From contig JADJQZ010000003.1 in the NCBI GenBank assembly GCA_016712465.1, positions 1 through 17,210 of the forward strand: a stretch of 17,210 nucleotides of DNA, given 5' to 3'. The position numbers were made by a program, and so were the translations under genes. Shown one piece after another: positions 1-7,491 of this stretch. The notes under the pieces were generated by a model. The model had not been told where the DNA came from and ran no database searches. It worked only from the letters and a program-made list of their open reading frames with translations. The stretch comes from Candidatus Obscuribacter sp. (lineage in GTDB: Bacteria > Cyanobacteriota > Vampirovibrionia > Obscuribacterales > Obscuribacteraceae). Position 1 is the stretch's first letter. The number at the start of each line of letters is the position of its first letter.

Positions 1-4
1 CAAG

Positions 5-14
5 AGCAATTGCT
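5..14. promoter_or_regulatory. Perfect 10-bp palindrome, operator candidate
   Basis: AGCAATTGCT is a perfect palindrome just upstream of the promoter of the Cro-like gene. Its outer AGCA/TGCT halves resemble the second palindrome at 47-54 (TGCTAGCA). Short palindromes repeated around an early phage promoter are typical of repressor/Cro operators. That role is inferred from position and symmetry only. Confidence 0.35.
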
Positions 15-26
15 GTAATTTTTCGG

Positions 27-55
27 TTGACCGTTTTTGCAGCTATTGCTAGCAT
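27..55 (+). promoter_or_regulatory. Sigma70-type promoter of the Cro-like gene
   Basis: A -35 box TTGACC (27-32) and a -10 box TAGCAT (50-55) are separated by 17 bp. The expected start of transcription falls at about position 62, on the A of the ATG of the Cro-like gene. No Shine-Dalgarno sequence precedes that ATG, so the mRNA may be leaderless, as known for lambda cI from PRM. This would be the early rightward promoter. Confidence 0.55.
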
Positions 56-58
56 AGC
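42..58. promoter_or_regulatory. Operator-like inverted repeat over the -10 box
   Basis: The 17-nt stretch GCTATTGCTAGCATAGC has the perfect core TGCTAGCA with outer GCTA/TAGC arms and one asymmetric base. It covers the -10 box, so a bound repressor or Cro protein would block RNA polymerase. The core shares half-site letters with the palindrome at 5-14. Confidence 0.4.
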
Positions 59-61
59 CAA

Positions 62-293
62 ATGAACCTAGAACAATTTTTCGATAAGCACGGGACCGCA
101 CGAGTTGAGGATGTCGCTCGCGCGGCTGGGACTAACCTCGCCTACTTGCGTCAATGCAGTACGGCACTCGTCGCATGAGCGCCGATCTGGCGGTCAAGAT
201 GGAGGCCGCTAGCGGGCGGAAATGACCGCGCCTGAACTTCGCCCAGATTTGCCATGGGCAGCCATACTGCATCACGGGGAGCAATCCCGGTAG
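62..293 (+). pseudogene. Cro/YdaS-type phage regulator, frameshifted
   Basis: This is a small helix-turn-helix regulator expected to bind the operators beside its own promoter. The frame from ATG 62 reads MNLEQFFDKHGTARVEDVAR and stops at TGA 176. Adding one base near 158 and one in the GGGCGG stretch at 214-219 gives a continuous ~78-residue protein ending at TAG 291. The repaired middle contains YGTRRMSADLAVKMEAASG and the tail ELRPDLPWA, both typical of YdaS/Cro-like proteins whose C-terminus carries an ELRPD motif. The two losses are either sequencing errors or real decay. Family assignment is good; the operator contact is inferred. Confidence 0.7.
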
Positions 294-539
294 GCCCACC
301 CCAAACAGCCGCGTCCAAGCACCGGGTCCCTTTTCCCGGATGCCCACGCTCACCGGCTGGGGCCGATGGACTGATGCCGATGTCCATGTCGAGCATAGAC
401 GGCGAATAATCGGATAGGGTTTTCATTGGCCCTCCCGTGCCCGGCGGGCAATCCGGGCAATCCCATACACCAAAAGCCCGCGCCGGTGTTCAAGACCGGG
501 CGGGCTGAACCATCCGACTGCATGATGAGGAAGAATCGA
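294..539. other. Gap without a convincing gene
   Basis: The 246 bases between the Cro-like gene and the next credible start hold a strong GC-rich hairpin (475-506) but no forward gene I can support. On the minus strand two open frames (616-350 and 353-132) would join if one base were missing near 352. They run antisense through the Cro-like gene. I treat them as doubtful and discuss them under findings. Confidence 0.4.
472..506 (-). terminator. Hairpin with a T-tract on the minus strand
   Basis: The arms AGCCCGCGCCGGT (475-487) and ACCGGGCGGGCT (495-506) pair almost fully, with one bulge and a 7-nt loop. On the minus strand the stem is followed by TTTT (475-472), which fits an intrinsic terminator for leftward transcription. 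On the plus strand there is no T-tract. The structure is visible; its function is inferred. Confidence 0.4.
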
Positions 540-682
540 ATGACCGACGAAAGTATAAAGATGGCTTGCTGCGGAATTACAAACAACAGCCTTATTACAG
601 CAGCGGCTACTGGCATTCAGTGCATGATCGTGATTACCAGTTGATGCTTGATTTAACCGGAAACTTGGACGCGCCGTTATGA
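540..682 (+). pseudogene. Small phage protein, one-base frameshift
   Basis: ATG 540 follows a good ribosome site (AGGAAG, 528-533). The first codons read MTDE, then the frame derails. One base added near 552 restores a ~47-residue polar, aromatic-rich protein containing KYKDGLLRNYKQQPYYSSGY and ending in LTGNLDAPL. Its TGA (680-682) overlaps the ATG of the next gene (679) as ATGA. That junction, and the poor look of the unrepaired frame, support the repaired reading. Function unknown. Confidence 0.55.
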
Positions 683-1372
683 CTACTTCTGAAATCATCA
701 TAGACTATCTACGCGACAATCCTAATTGCAACAGAGGAAATATAGAGAAATCATGGGATAAGCACATATCCAGTTAGATATGCGCTTTATGAGTTAATAA
801 AGATTGGAGTTATAGGAAAATATCAATACGCTAATAACGATTGGCGTTATTTTATTATAGATGAATCGCTGTATAAAAAGAAAAATCCAATTACTGTTAA
901 TGAACAAATAGCGATTCTTTCTGCTGAAAAATTTGATCAATTTATTCATGAAGTGACTCCAATTATTTCTAATAATCCTGGTAAATCGTCGCTATTTTAT
1001 GCGGAAGCTCTTGGAAAGAATTTGCAATCCACGGTTAGGCGGCTAAGATGCATGAAAAACAAGGATATGTTATTTTCAGATACGAGATGGAGACCAGCAC
1101 CAATCAGTAATAAAGCGACTTTATGGTGGATAAAAGGCCAAGAGCCTACAGACCTTGATAACATTGATGTTAGTGGAGAACCTCTTAGGAATATTAAAGT
1201 AGAAAAATGTACTAAAACTCTATATAGAAAAGTACAAAAAAACGAGCAATTTATACGAGAGATTCTCTCATTAAGAGAGAAAAAACTAATGGAAAGATTG
1301 CAATCCGAGAATCGTCCAATGCCCATTCCGTCTTACGCGGAATTCTTTAAACGACAAGAAGGTAGGAAATAA
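679..1372 (+). pseudogene. Tandem winged-helix-like phage protein, one-base frameshift
   Basis: The start is ATGA-coupled to the gene before. The first frame stops at TAG 775. Removing one A from the AAA at 748-750 joins it to the long downstream frame, which is open to 1372, giving about 230 residues. Two similar blocks resemble winged-helix DNA-binding folds: residues ~1-65 (IIIDYLRDNPNCNRGNI, then YPVRYALYELIKIGVIGKY) and ~90-150 (GKNLQSTVRRLRCMKNKDML). The tail is basic and probably helical. The gene is much more AT-rich than the replication genes downstream, suggesting a recent accessory acquisition. A transcription-factor-like role is inferred from fold resemblance only. An annotation without the repair would start at GTG 953. 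Confidence 0.6.
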
Positions 1373-1373
1373 A

Positions 1374-1657
1374 ATGGCTGAGTATTACACGAATGAAAGC
1401 GCCGCTCACCTCCTTCTCTCCATGACAAGGATTGTCGAGAAGCCGGAAGACTGTGAAGGATTGCGGAAATGTTTGAATAAAGCGGTTGAAAATGTGGCGC
1501 TAGAAAGAGACAAAGAAATTGAGAAGCTGAAAAGATACCAATCAAAGCTAATAAAAGAGTTCTATATTTAAGCCAATTGTGCTTACATATAATTGAAGAA
1601 GATTTGTCTAAAAAAGACGTTCTTTATAGCGTATTTTGCCCAACTCCAGATGAGTGA
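1374..1657 (+). pseudogene. Small accessory protein, paralogue of the next gene
   Basis: A ribosome site (TAGGAAA) precedes ATG 1374. As it stands the frame ends at TAA 1569-1571 (65 aa). Adding one T to the TTT at 1567-1569 extends it through LSQLCLHIIEEDLSKKDVLY to TGA 1655, five bases before the next ATG, giving 94 residues. Residues 1-35 (MAEYYTNESAAHLLLSMT, PEDCEGLRKCLNKA) match the start of the next gene closely, so the two are tandem paralogues. The following part is a charged probable coiled coil. Function unknown. Whether the true end is 1571 or 1657 depends on the frameshift. Confidence 0.6.
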
Positions 1658-1662
1658 AAACA

Positions 1663-1953
1663 ATGCTTGAACATTACACCCATGAATCATCCGCCGCGCT
1701 ACTTCTTGAAGTCACTGGAATTCAAGAGACGCCAGAAAATTGTAGCGGATTAGCGGCCTGTTTGAATGCAGCTATCGCAAAGATACAGGAAAGCTATACG
1801 CCTGGAGATAAGAGAATCGAGGCAGGGGATTACGTTGAAATTGAATTGGGTGGAGGTTATTGCGTCGATGGAATTATCGATCATGTCCCAAATAAGAGTA
1901 GCGATTATTGGATTATCATAGAAGATGATGGATCTTCCTCGCTATTGTTATGA
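1663..1953 (+). CDS. Small accessory protein with SH3-like C-terminal half
   Basis: I chose ATG 1663 because MLEHYTHESSAALLLEVTG then aligns end to end with the start of the upstream paralogue; GTG 1654 is a longer alternative. The N-terminal ~35 residues are the shared module (PENCSGLAACLNAAI). The C-terminal half (IEAGDYVEIELGGGYCVDGI, then SSDYWIIIEDDGSS) looks like a small SH3/KOW-type barrel. The frame stops at TGA 1951 but stays open in the same frame for 14 more codons (SPSIKLVRKGENKQ) to TGA 1996, which overlaps the next ATG. A point mutation or base error probably created TGA 1951. Function unknown. Confidence 0.6.
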   Translation: MLEHYTHESSAALLLEVTGIQETPENCSGLAACLNAAIAKIQESYTPGDKRIEAGDYVEIELGGGYCVDGIIDHVPNKSSDYWIIIEDDGSSSLLL

Positions 1954-1994
1954 TCCCCATCGATTAAGCTGGTTAGGAAAGGAGAAAATAAACA

Positions 1995-2102
1995 ATGAAG
2001 CCTAGAGCGGAATATTGGGATTAATACGGCAATGATGCTATCATGTGCGCACCGGGGAGGCTGTTGACGCAGCCAGCCCGGCACGTCTTGCCAATTCCCT
2101 AA
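1995..2102 (+). pseudogene. Possible small phage gene with an in-frame stop
   Basis: ATG 1995 has a strong ribosome site (AAAGGAG) and overlaps the extended stop of the gene before. It reads MKPRAEYWD, then TAA 2022, and remains open as YGNDAIMCAPGRLLTQPARH to TAA 2100. If the TAA is a mutated codon, the intact protein had about 35 residues. The start signals are good, but the continuation may be coincidence. No function is recognised. Confidence 0.3.
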
Positions 2103-2115
2103 CTCAGATAGGAAC

Positions 2116-2144
2116 TTGACCAATGTTATATTATAACATATCTG
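2116..2144 (+). promoter_or_regulatory. Promoter candidate with a palindrome in the spacer
   Basis: TTGACC (2116-2121) matches the -35 box seen at position 27. Seventeen bases later is TATCTG (2139-2144), a weak -10. Between them, ATGTTATATTATAACAT (2123-2139) is a perfect 8+1+8 inverted repeat. It sits in noncoding DNA upstream of the methyltransferase-like gene. The layout suggests a repressor-controlled promoter; the weak -10 keeps confidence modest. Confidence 0.35.
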
Positions 2145-2184
2145 CTTTCCATGCTTCCAGTTTTTTAACGTGGGAGCGTCCATA

Positions 2185-2742
2185 ATGAAAATCCTGATTG
2201 CTTGCGAATTCTCCGCAATCGTACGTGATGCCTTTCTAGCGTTAGGCTATGACGCATGGTCATGTGACCTATTACCATGCGAAGGCAACCCGGAAAGGCA
2301 TATACAAGGCGACGTTCTAGCCATTCTCGAAGACGGCTGGGACATGATGATTGCTCACCCTCCTTGCACTCACCTTGCATCTAGCGGCGCGCGATGGTTT
2401 TGAGCAAGGTGAAAGAACAGGGCGAGGCCCTGGAATTCGTTCGACTGCTACTTTCCGCACCAATCCCTCGAATTGCTCTTGAAAACCCGGTCGGCATAAT
2501 ATCCAGCCGTATCCGGAAGCCTGACCAGATAATCCAGCCATGGCAATATGGGCACGGAGAAACAAAGGCAACATGCCTTTGGCTAAAAGGACTTCCGAAG
2601 CTGAAGCCATCGAAAGTGGTAGCTGGTCGAGAAAATAAAATATGGAAAATGCCGCAATCGTCCGAACGATGGAAGAATAGAAGCCGGACTTATAAAAGGG
2701 ATTGCGGATGCCATGGCGACGCAATGGAGATACCAATCATGA
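2185..2742 (+). pseudogene. Phage methyltransferase-like protein, two indels
   Basis: ATG 2185 follows GGGAG at 2172. The protein begins MKILIACEFSAIVRDAFLAL and contains DMMIAHPPCTHLASSGARW, then IPRIALENPVGIISS and YGHGETKATCLWLKGLPKL. These blocks belong to a common phage family often annotated as DNA methyltransferase-like; the PPC motif recalls the catalytic loop of C5 methyltransferases, but activity is unproven. Two compensating indels break it: a missing T in TTTT (2398-2401) and an extra A in AAAA (2694-2697). Repaired, it has about 185 residues and ends YKGIADAMATQWRYQS at TGA 2740, overlapping the next ATG. Unrepaired annotation would show 2185-2403 and 2394-2855. Confidence 0.7.
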
Positions 2743-2855
2743 ACCGCCTTGCAATGCTCGCTCTCTGGACATGGTTCAGAAACAATCCGCATGCCTCATT
2801 CTCCGAATTTCAAGACGCCTTCAATCGCGCAATGCGAATTGGAAGGCAATCATGA
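2739..2855 (+). CDS. Small phage protein, 38 aa
   Basis: This becomes visible once the preceding gene is repaired: ATG 2739 overlaps its TGA as ATGA. It reads MNRLAMLALWTWFRNNPHAS and then FSEFQDAFNRAMRIGRQS, ending at TGA 2853, which again overlaps the next ATG (2852). It is hydrophobic and aromatic at the N-terminus and basic at the C-terminus. Without the repair it would look like the tail of the methyltransferase-like frame. Function unknown. Confidence 0.5.
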   Translation: MNRLAMLALWTWFRNNPHASFSEFQDAFNRAMRIGRQS

Positions 2856-3205
2856 GCGCCAAGCCTAGCAATGTCGTTAAACTCGAAGATCGGCGATTCT
2901 GGAAAGAGGTTAACGAACGGCTGGCGCTTAATGCACTCATCATGGAGTCAGCCGCGCACGATAAGCGGCTTACAAAGACCGATCTCGTCGCCCTGATAAC
3001 CCTCCTAAACAACCGTCAATTCTCAAACATGATCCGCTCTCTTCCGGGAAGATGGCCGGAAAAATCCATTCAGCGGCTTGTTAATTGCGGTTATCTCATC
3101 GATTGTGGACTTGTCCCTAATCATGCAGTCCCCGAGCTTGCGCCTTATTTACGCGCATTTGAACTCTCGGAAAGAGAAGCTAACCGCGAATGGTGGATGG
3201 AATGA
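2852..3205 (+). CDS. Conserved-looking phage protein, probably helical
   Basis: A longer frame is open upstream, but ATG 2852 overlaps the previous stop (ATGA) and gives a normal N-terminus, MSAKPSNVVKLEDRRFW. The 117-residue product is mostly helical. The middle, LTKTDLVALITLLNNRQFS followed by RWPEKSIQRLVNCGYLID, resembles a helix-turn-helix or winged-helix arrangement. It ends at TGA 3203, coupled to the replication gene at 3202. Its place just before the initiator suggests an early regulatory or replication accessory role; this is inference. Confidence 0.7.
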   Translation: MSAKPSNVVKLEDRRFWKEVNERLALNALIMESAAHDKRLTKTDLVALITLLNNRQFSNMIRSLPGRWPEKSIQRLVNCGYLIDCGLVPNHAVPELAPYLRAFELSEREANREWWME

Positions 3206-3401
3206 ATTCTGATATTAGGCTTTCAGTAAGTTTTTGGGATCATTGGAAAACAGTAGTTCTTAAAGAAGATTTAGGGTATCAGGGAGTTGAATCATTACAG
3301 CGATTATGGTGTTTTTCAGCAATCAACAAGCCAACCGGGAAGCTCGTCGGCATGAACTCCAGGGCTATAGAAATCGCTGCAAGATGGACCGGGGCACCGG
3401 G

Positions 3402-3408
<7 letters not shown>
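3202..3408 (+). CDS. O-like replication protein, N-terminal part (frameshifted)
   Basis: ATG 3202 is ATGA-coupled to the gene before. The segment reads SFWDHWKTVVLKEDLGY and ends in EIAARWTGAPG before a premature TGA at 3406. Adding one G to the GGGG run at 3399-3402 joins it without a gap to the downstream frame (ALTTKLVELAFLDSQNGVYE). Together they make a ~303-residue protein. This part is the probable DNA-binding N-terminal domain: phage replication proteins that precede DnaB commonly start with a winged-helix domain followed by a DKARKAA/ARW segment, seen here just downstream. It would recruit the helicase to the origin. Confidence 0.65.
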
Positions 3409-4111
<703 letters not shown>

Positions 4112-4112
<1 letters not shown>

Positions 4113-5470
4113 TGGAAAATCAACTTCTGGCCAGCATTGAAGCCGAAATCTCAGTTATTGGCGGAATCTTGGTTTCTCCGATTGCGTTCTCCGAAGTCTC
4201 GGCAATCGTCGGCTCTGGCGACTTTTCCAAAGAAGCGCATCGCCGGATTTTCTCGGCAATGACGGCGATGGATGCGGCAGGACAGCCGATTGACGTTCTC
4301 ACGATTGCCGAATGGATGGAATCGAAAGGGACTTTGCAGGAAGGCGATTGGGCCTATATCGGGACCGCCGCAAGAGATACGCCCAGCGCCGCGAATGTTC
4401 TGGCCTATGCGCGAATTGTTCGAGATAGGGCGCGTCGTCGTGAATTGATTCAACTTGGAACTGATTTGCAGCAATGGGCGATGCGTGATGACGCGGAAAA
4501 AGCGATTGCGAAACTAAAATCCGCCACTGAATCCATTGCGGATGGAGCCGGAACTGAATCTGGATTAGTGCCGCTCAAGACTTTGCTCCCGGTAGTTGTC
4601 AATGACATCGATCAACGATTCGAGGGTATCGCGCCGAAAGGCGCTACAACTGGCCTTGCTGATCTCGACGAAAAAACTTGCGGATTAAAACCTGGAAAGC
4701 TGTATCTGGTGGCTGGCCGACCAGCGATGGGTAAAAGCGTACTCGGATTGCAGATTGCAGCGCGCGTTGTCGATGACGGCGGCAAAGCGGCTTATTTTAC
4801 CGCCGAGATGCCGAACGCTGAACAAGTCGAACGCTTGGTGGCTAATACCGGAAATATCGATCTTGGAGCGCTACAAACCGGGAAACTGGACGATGAGCAC
4901 TGGGCGCGATTAACTTCTGCGGTTTCGCAATTGTCATCCGCTAAACTTTGGTTCGACGAAACCGGCTCCCCGCTGCTTCCCGATATTCTCTCGAAAGCGC
5001 GGCGGCTGAAACGGCGTGAGGGGAATATCGATCTGGTGGTGGTCGATCATGCTGGACTGGTGGAAGCCGGCGGCGAGAATCGCCAGAACGCGCAATCGAC
5101 CGTCGCCCGTGCGCTGAAAGGTCTGGCGAAGGAATTATCATGTCCAGTTATCGCGCTGGTGCAACTCTCTCGGAAACTCGAAGAACGAACAGACAAGCGC
5201 CCGATGCTTTCCGATTTGCGGGACTCTGGAGAGTGGGAACAATCCGCTGATGTTGTGGCCATGCTATATCGGGATGAAGTTTACAGCCCAGACAGCCCGG
5301 ACAAGGGTTTCGCGGAATTGCTGATTCGTAAACATCGCGGCGGCGTTTTGGGAATTATCCCATTTCGATTCCTTGGACAATACTCCCGCTTTGAATCCAT
5401 GGCTGGCGGGTTGCCGTCATGGGATTTGCCGGCACCAACGAAAAGAAACAATCGAGGAATTGATCTTTAG
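4112..5470 (+). CDS. dnaB: Replicative DNA helicase, DnaB family
   Basis: This 452-residue protein matches the usual length of DnaB hexameric helicases, which unwind DNA ahead of the fork using ATP. Residues 1-105 form the N-terminal helical domain (EAEISVIGGILVSP, DVLTIAEWMESKG). The RecA-like domain has Walker A GRPAMGKS at 202-209, Walker B around 305-315 (IDLVVVDHAGL), the DnaB motif ALVQLSRKLEERTDKRPMLS, DLRDSGEWEQSADVV, and the C-terminal arginine-containing LLIRKHRGG. No interruption is seen. It overlaps the initiator stop (TAATG), so the two are translated together. A phage-encoded helicase frees the phage from needing a loader for the host DnaB. Confidence 0.95.
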
Positions 5471-5472
5471 CC

Positions 5473-5703
5473 ATGAACTACGCATTCCAGAATTACCAAC
5501 CACTACAGCCAGACAAGCGATTCAAGTACGGCGACAAGGTTCTTTTCATGCCACCGCCCGCCGCTTACTCGAAACAATGCAAGCAAGCACGTTGCGTCGG
5601 AAAGAAAGGCTTTGTTGCGAAAATGCAATCTGAGGAATACGGGTTAGTGGTTTTCCAGGATTGCTCGTGTCTTTTAAATCTGAGATACTGCGAGAAGCAA
5701 TAA
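5473..5703 (+). CDS. Small phage protein, SH3-like barrel candidate
   Basis: ATG 5473 lies two bases after the helicase stop. The 76-residue product contains FKYGDKVLFMPPPAAYS, GKKGFVAKMQSEEYGLVVF and a Cys-rich end (DCSCLLNLRYCEK). Alternating hydrophobic strands after a GDKV turn suggest a small SH3/KOW-type barrel, as in other short proteins of this window. Stop and next start overlap (TAATG). Function unknown. Confidence 0.65.
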   Translation: MNYAFQNYQPLQPDKRFKYGDKVLFMPPPAAYSKQCKQARCVGKKGFVAKMQSEEYGLVVFQDCSCLLNLRYCEKQ

Positions 5704-5906
5704 TGGAAAATCAATTAGCACATATTGGTCAACCCGCTTACTCTGTGTGCCGCACACGCCGCGCGCCTATATTGGTTTGTCCGTACTGCAAGCGCGCCGT
5801 CATGTCTTTTATCGATATAATTGATGGAAAGCCATTTAGCATTTACCGATGCAAAACATGCGGCGATGTCGTGGCGATTTGGAGTGAGGTGGTGAATGAG
5901 TATTAA
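5703..5906 (+). CDS. Zinc-ribbon protein
   Basis: This 67-residue protein has two CxxC knuckles, CPYC and CKTC, about 28 residues apart, which is the pattern of a zinc ribbon. Strands lie between them (KRAVMSFIDIIDGKPFSIY) and the end is acidic/hydrophobic. A nucleic-acid or protein contact role is typical for such phage zinc ribbons, but nothing more specific can be said. Its first five residues, MENQL, and 14 bases around its start are identical to those of the helicase gene. The longer reading from 5661 is not needed because ATG 5703 overlaps the previous stop. Confidence 0.75.
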   Translation: MENQLAHIGQPAYSVCRTRRAPILVCPYCKRAVMSFIDIIDGKPFSIYRCKTCGDVVAIWSEVVNEY

Positions 5907-6270
5907 ATACAACAAGCCTGAAGACGTACCTAACGCGGTCCTGCGTGAAAGGCTTAATGCGTTGTCCGATGCGGTGGCGCGCGGCAAAGCGGCAATCGCT
6001 GATGAGTTCACTAGGAGAATTCCCGCTGAAGTTGACCGAGACGCAGATATTGTTCTCGCTGAAGCGGCGCGAAGAATAAAGATGCTTGAAAACAGATTAA
6101 AGCCATTAACAGAACAGCAAATCGTCCAGTGCATTATTGATGCTGGATGCTTGGGAACTGTGAAACTTTCTTATGAGGCAGGACCGCTTGGAATCACTAG
6201 AACGACAGTGAATGCCGACAAGCTCGTGAAAGCCATAGAACGCGCTCACGGCATTGGGGTTGAGGAATAA
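5896..6270 (+). CDS. Conserved-looking phage protein with coiled coil
   Basis: ATG 5896 overlaps the end of the zinc-ribbon gene and has a GGTGGTG site upstream. The 124-residue protein has a long charged helical N-terminal half (VLRERLNALSDAVARGKAAI, DADIVLAEAARRIKMLENRL) and a C-terminal part LTEQQIVQCIIDAGC...LVKAIERAHGIGV. The C-terminal FxRAIExAHGI-type ending is common in small uncharacterised phage proteins. Function unknown. Confidence 0.7.
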   Translation: MSIKYNKPEDVPNAVLRERLNALSDAVARGKAAIADEFTRRIPAEVDRDADIVLAEAARRIKMLENRLKPLTEQQIVQCIIDAGCLGTVKLSYEAGPLGITRTTVNADKLVKAIERAHGIGVEE

Positions 6271-6273
6271 TCC

Positions 6274-6498
6274 ATGTCCAGCCACCGCAAGCGCCCGCCG
6301 CGCCCCTCGAACCGGCTCCCGAAGAACCTATATGCCGTCCTGGGTGGAGACCTGTCGAGCCTACGGGCTACGGTTGGCGATTTAAGCCGCCAAATCGGCT
6401 CAGGAAGCCACGCTACGAAGGAGGCCGCTAGGGGTGCCAAGGGTACTTCAGAAAAACGCCTAGAATCGCAGAATTTACCGTTCGAGGGGAAACCATGA
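6274..6498 (+). CDS. Basic small phage protein, 74 aa
   Basis: The protein begins with a strongly basic, proline-rich segment (MSSHRKRPPRPSNRLPKN), followed by LYAVLGGDLSSLRATVGD and a low-complexity tail. It starts three bases after the previous stop and its TGA overlaps the next ATG (ATGA). The basic start suggests nucleic-acid contact; no family is recognised. Confidence 0.6.
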   Translation: MSSHRKRPPRPSNRLPKNLYAVLGGDLSSLRATVGDLSRQIGSGSHATKEAARGAKGTSEKRLESQNLPFEGKP

Positions 6499-6566
6499 AT
6501 CCAGGTTATAATCCGGTGGAATTCCACCCAATTAAAAATTCGCCGGAACGGGGGTCGCAGAAATGA
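6495..6566 (+). CDS. Very small ORF, 23 aa
   Basis: It encodes MNPGYNPVEFHPIKNSPERG plus SQK. Both ends are ATGA overlaps: its ATG with the stop at 6496 and its TGA with the next ATG at 6563. A 23-codon frame that fits both junctions exactly is likely to be translated, perhaps mainly to carry ribosomes to the next gene. Function unknown. Confidence 0.5.
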   Translation: MNPGYNPVEFHPIKNSPERGSQK

Positions 6567-6808
6567 GAATCCAGAAACATCCAAAATACCCGCGATCGAG
6601 TGACGGCAAAGAATGGCGTCAAACCCTAAAAGTCGGGGACCGGGCGCGCAAAGTCGGGGGCAGCTATCAGGCAACCGGAACCATCCTCGCCATTTTTATC
6701 ACTCGGGACGAAGAACAGCGGTTCGTGTTCGACTTCGATGAGCCGCCTGGCTTGTTGCATATCTTCGGGCCGGCACAGATTGAGCCGATTGAGGAAACGT
6801 CGAAATGA
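6563..6808 (+). CDS. Small phage protein, SH3/KOW-like barrel
   Basis: The 81-residue product has a basic start (MRIQKHPKYPRSSDGKEW) and then TLKVGDRARKVGGSYQATGT, TILAIFITRDEEQRFVF and GLLHIFGPAQIEPIEE. The VGDRA turn followed by strands and an ending of the form xxIEPI is typical of small SH3-like barrel proteins in phage early regions. Function unknown. It overlaps both neighbours by four bases. Confidence 0.7.
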   Translation: MRIQKHPKYPRSSDGKEWRQTLKVGDRARKVGGSYQATGTILAIFITRDEEQRFVFDFDEPPGLLHIFGPAQIEPIEETSK

Positions 6809-7221
6809 GCGCCCGCTTTAAACTAACCGAACAGGATATTCAGGGCCAGATCATCGACTACCTGAGAATTGAACAAGCGCGGGGGCGAGTCGTATGGTTT
6901 GAGCGATCCAACGGCGGCGGGATGAAGGACAAAACGGGCCGGTTGGTGTTATTCTACTGGCTCTATTTGCGGGGCAAGATTCCACGGAGCAAAGGCAAGT
7001 CGGATTTAAGTGGAATGCTGGCCGGTGGCCGGTTCTTTGCGCTGGAAGTGAAACGGCGCGATGAGAAACCCACCAAGGAGCAACTCGATTATCTTGCGGC
7101 AGTTCGGGAGGGTGGCGGAATAGCGGCGGTCGTGCGCAACTTCAATGACGCGAAAAACGTTTTATTCGGAGATGGGATTAAAGCCGTTCTGGCTGAAGAG
7201 GAAATGAATCATGAAACCTGA
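6805..7221 (+). CDS. VRR-NUC domain nuclease
   Basis: This 138-residue protein is a single VRR-NUC domain of the PD-(D/E)XK superfamily. The catalytic set is visible: D67 in GKSDLSG, E81 and K83 in ALEVKRR, and Q93 in PTKEQLDYL. Stand-alone viral VRR-NUC proteins are structure-specific endonucleases thought to act on branched DNA such as Holliday junctions in replication and recombination. Its place among early genes after the helicase fits that role. The frame is intact and ATGA-coupled to the gene before; it overlaps the next gene by 11 bases. Confidence 0.88.
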   Translation: MSARFKLTEQDIQGQIIDYLRIEQARGRVVWFERSNGGGMKDKTGRLVLFYWLYLRGKIPRSKGKSDLSGMLAGGRFFALEVKRRDEKPTKEQLDYLAAVREGGGIAAVVRNFNDAKNVLFGDGIKAVLAEEEMNHET

Positions 7222-7468
7222 AATTCTGGCGGCTGCACATTGGGCTTACGTCGAGAGCGTCCTGCAACTGCACGACGAAGACCAGGGCGTCATCGAGAAA
7301 TGCGGTGAGCACTACAAAGCCGCATTCGTCCACGGATTCAAGCACGGCATCGAGTCTCTAGCCGAGAACAGCGCCGATAAAGGGTCAAAAATCGCGGTGA
7401 CGCGCATCTACGGCGCCAGGGTGCGGATGTCTTCGCTGAGGGCATGCTCAGTACACAGGGCGACCTGA
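7211..7468 (+). pseudogene. Small phage protein, probably frameshifted
   Basis: The reliable part reads MKPEILAAAHWAYVESVLQL, then KCGEHYKAAFVHGFKHGIES, a pattern I associate with uncharacterised phage proteins of about this position. From about 7421 the reading degenerates and stops at 7468. Adding one base to the GGG at 7419-7421 switches to a frame with sensible residues (ADVFAEGMLSTQGDLIKIEG) that is open into the MazG-like gene. Either the original gene ended there by a further lost signal, or the two are fused. I favour two genes because the MazG-like gene has its own ribosome site. Function unknown. Confidence 0.55.
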
Positions 7469-7491
7469 TCAAGATCGAGGGGAGCCGGGAC

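Noticed and set aside
439..449. GCCCG/CGGGC inverted repeat as a terminator
   Set aside because: A one-base loop cannot form a hairpin and there is no T-tract.
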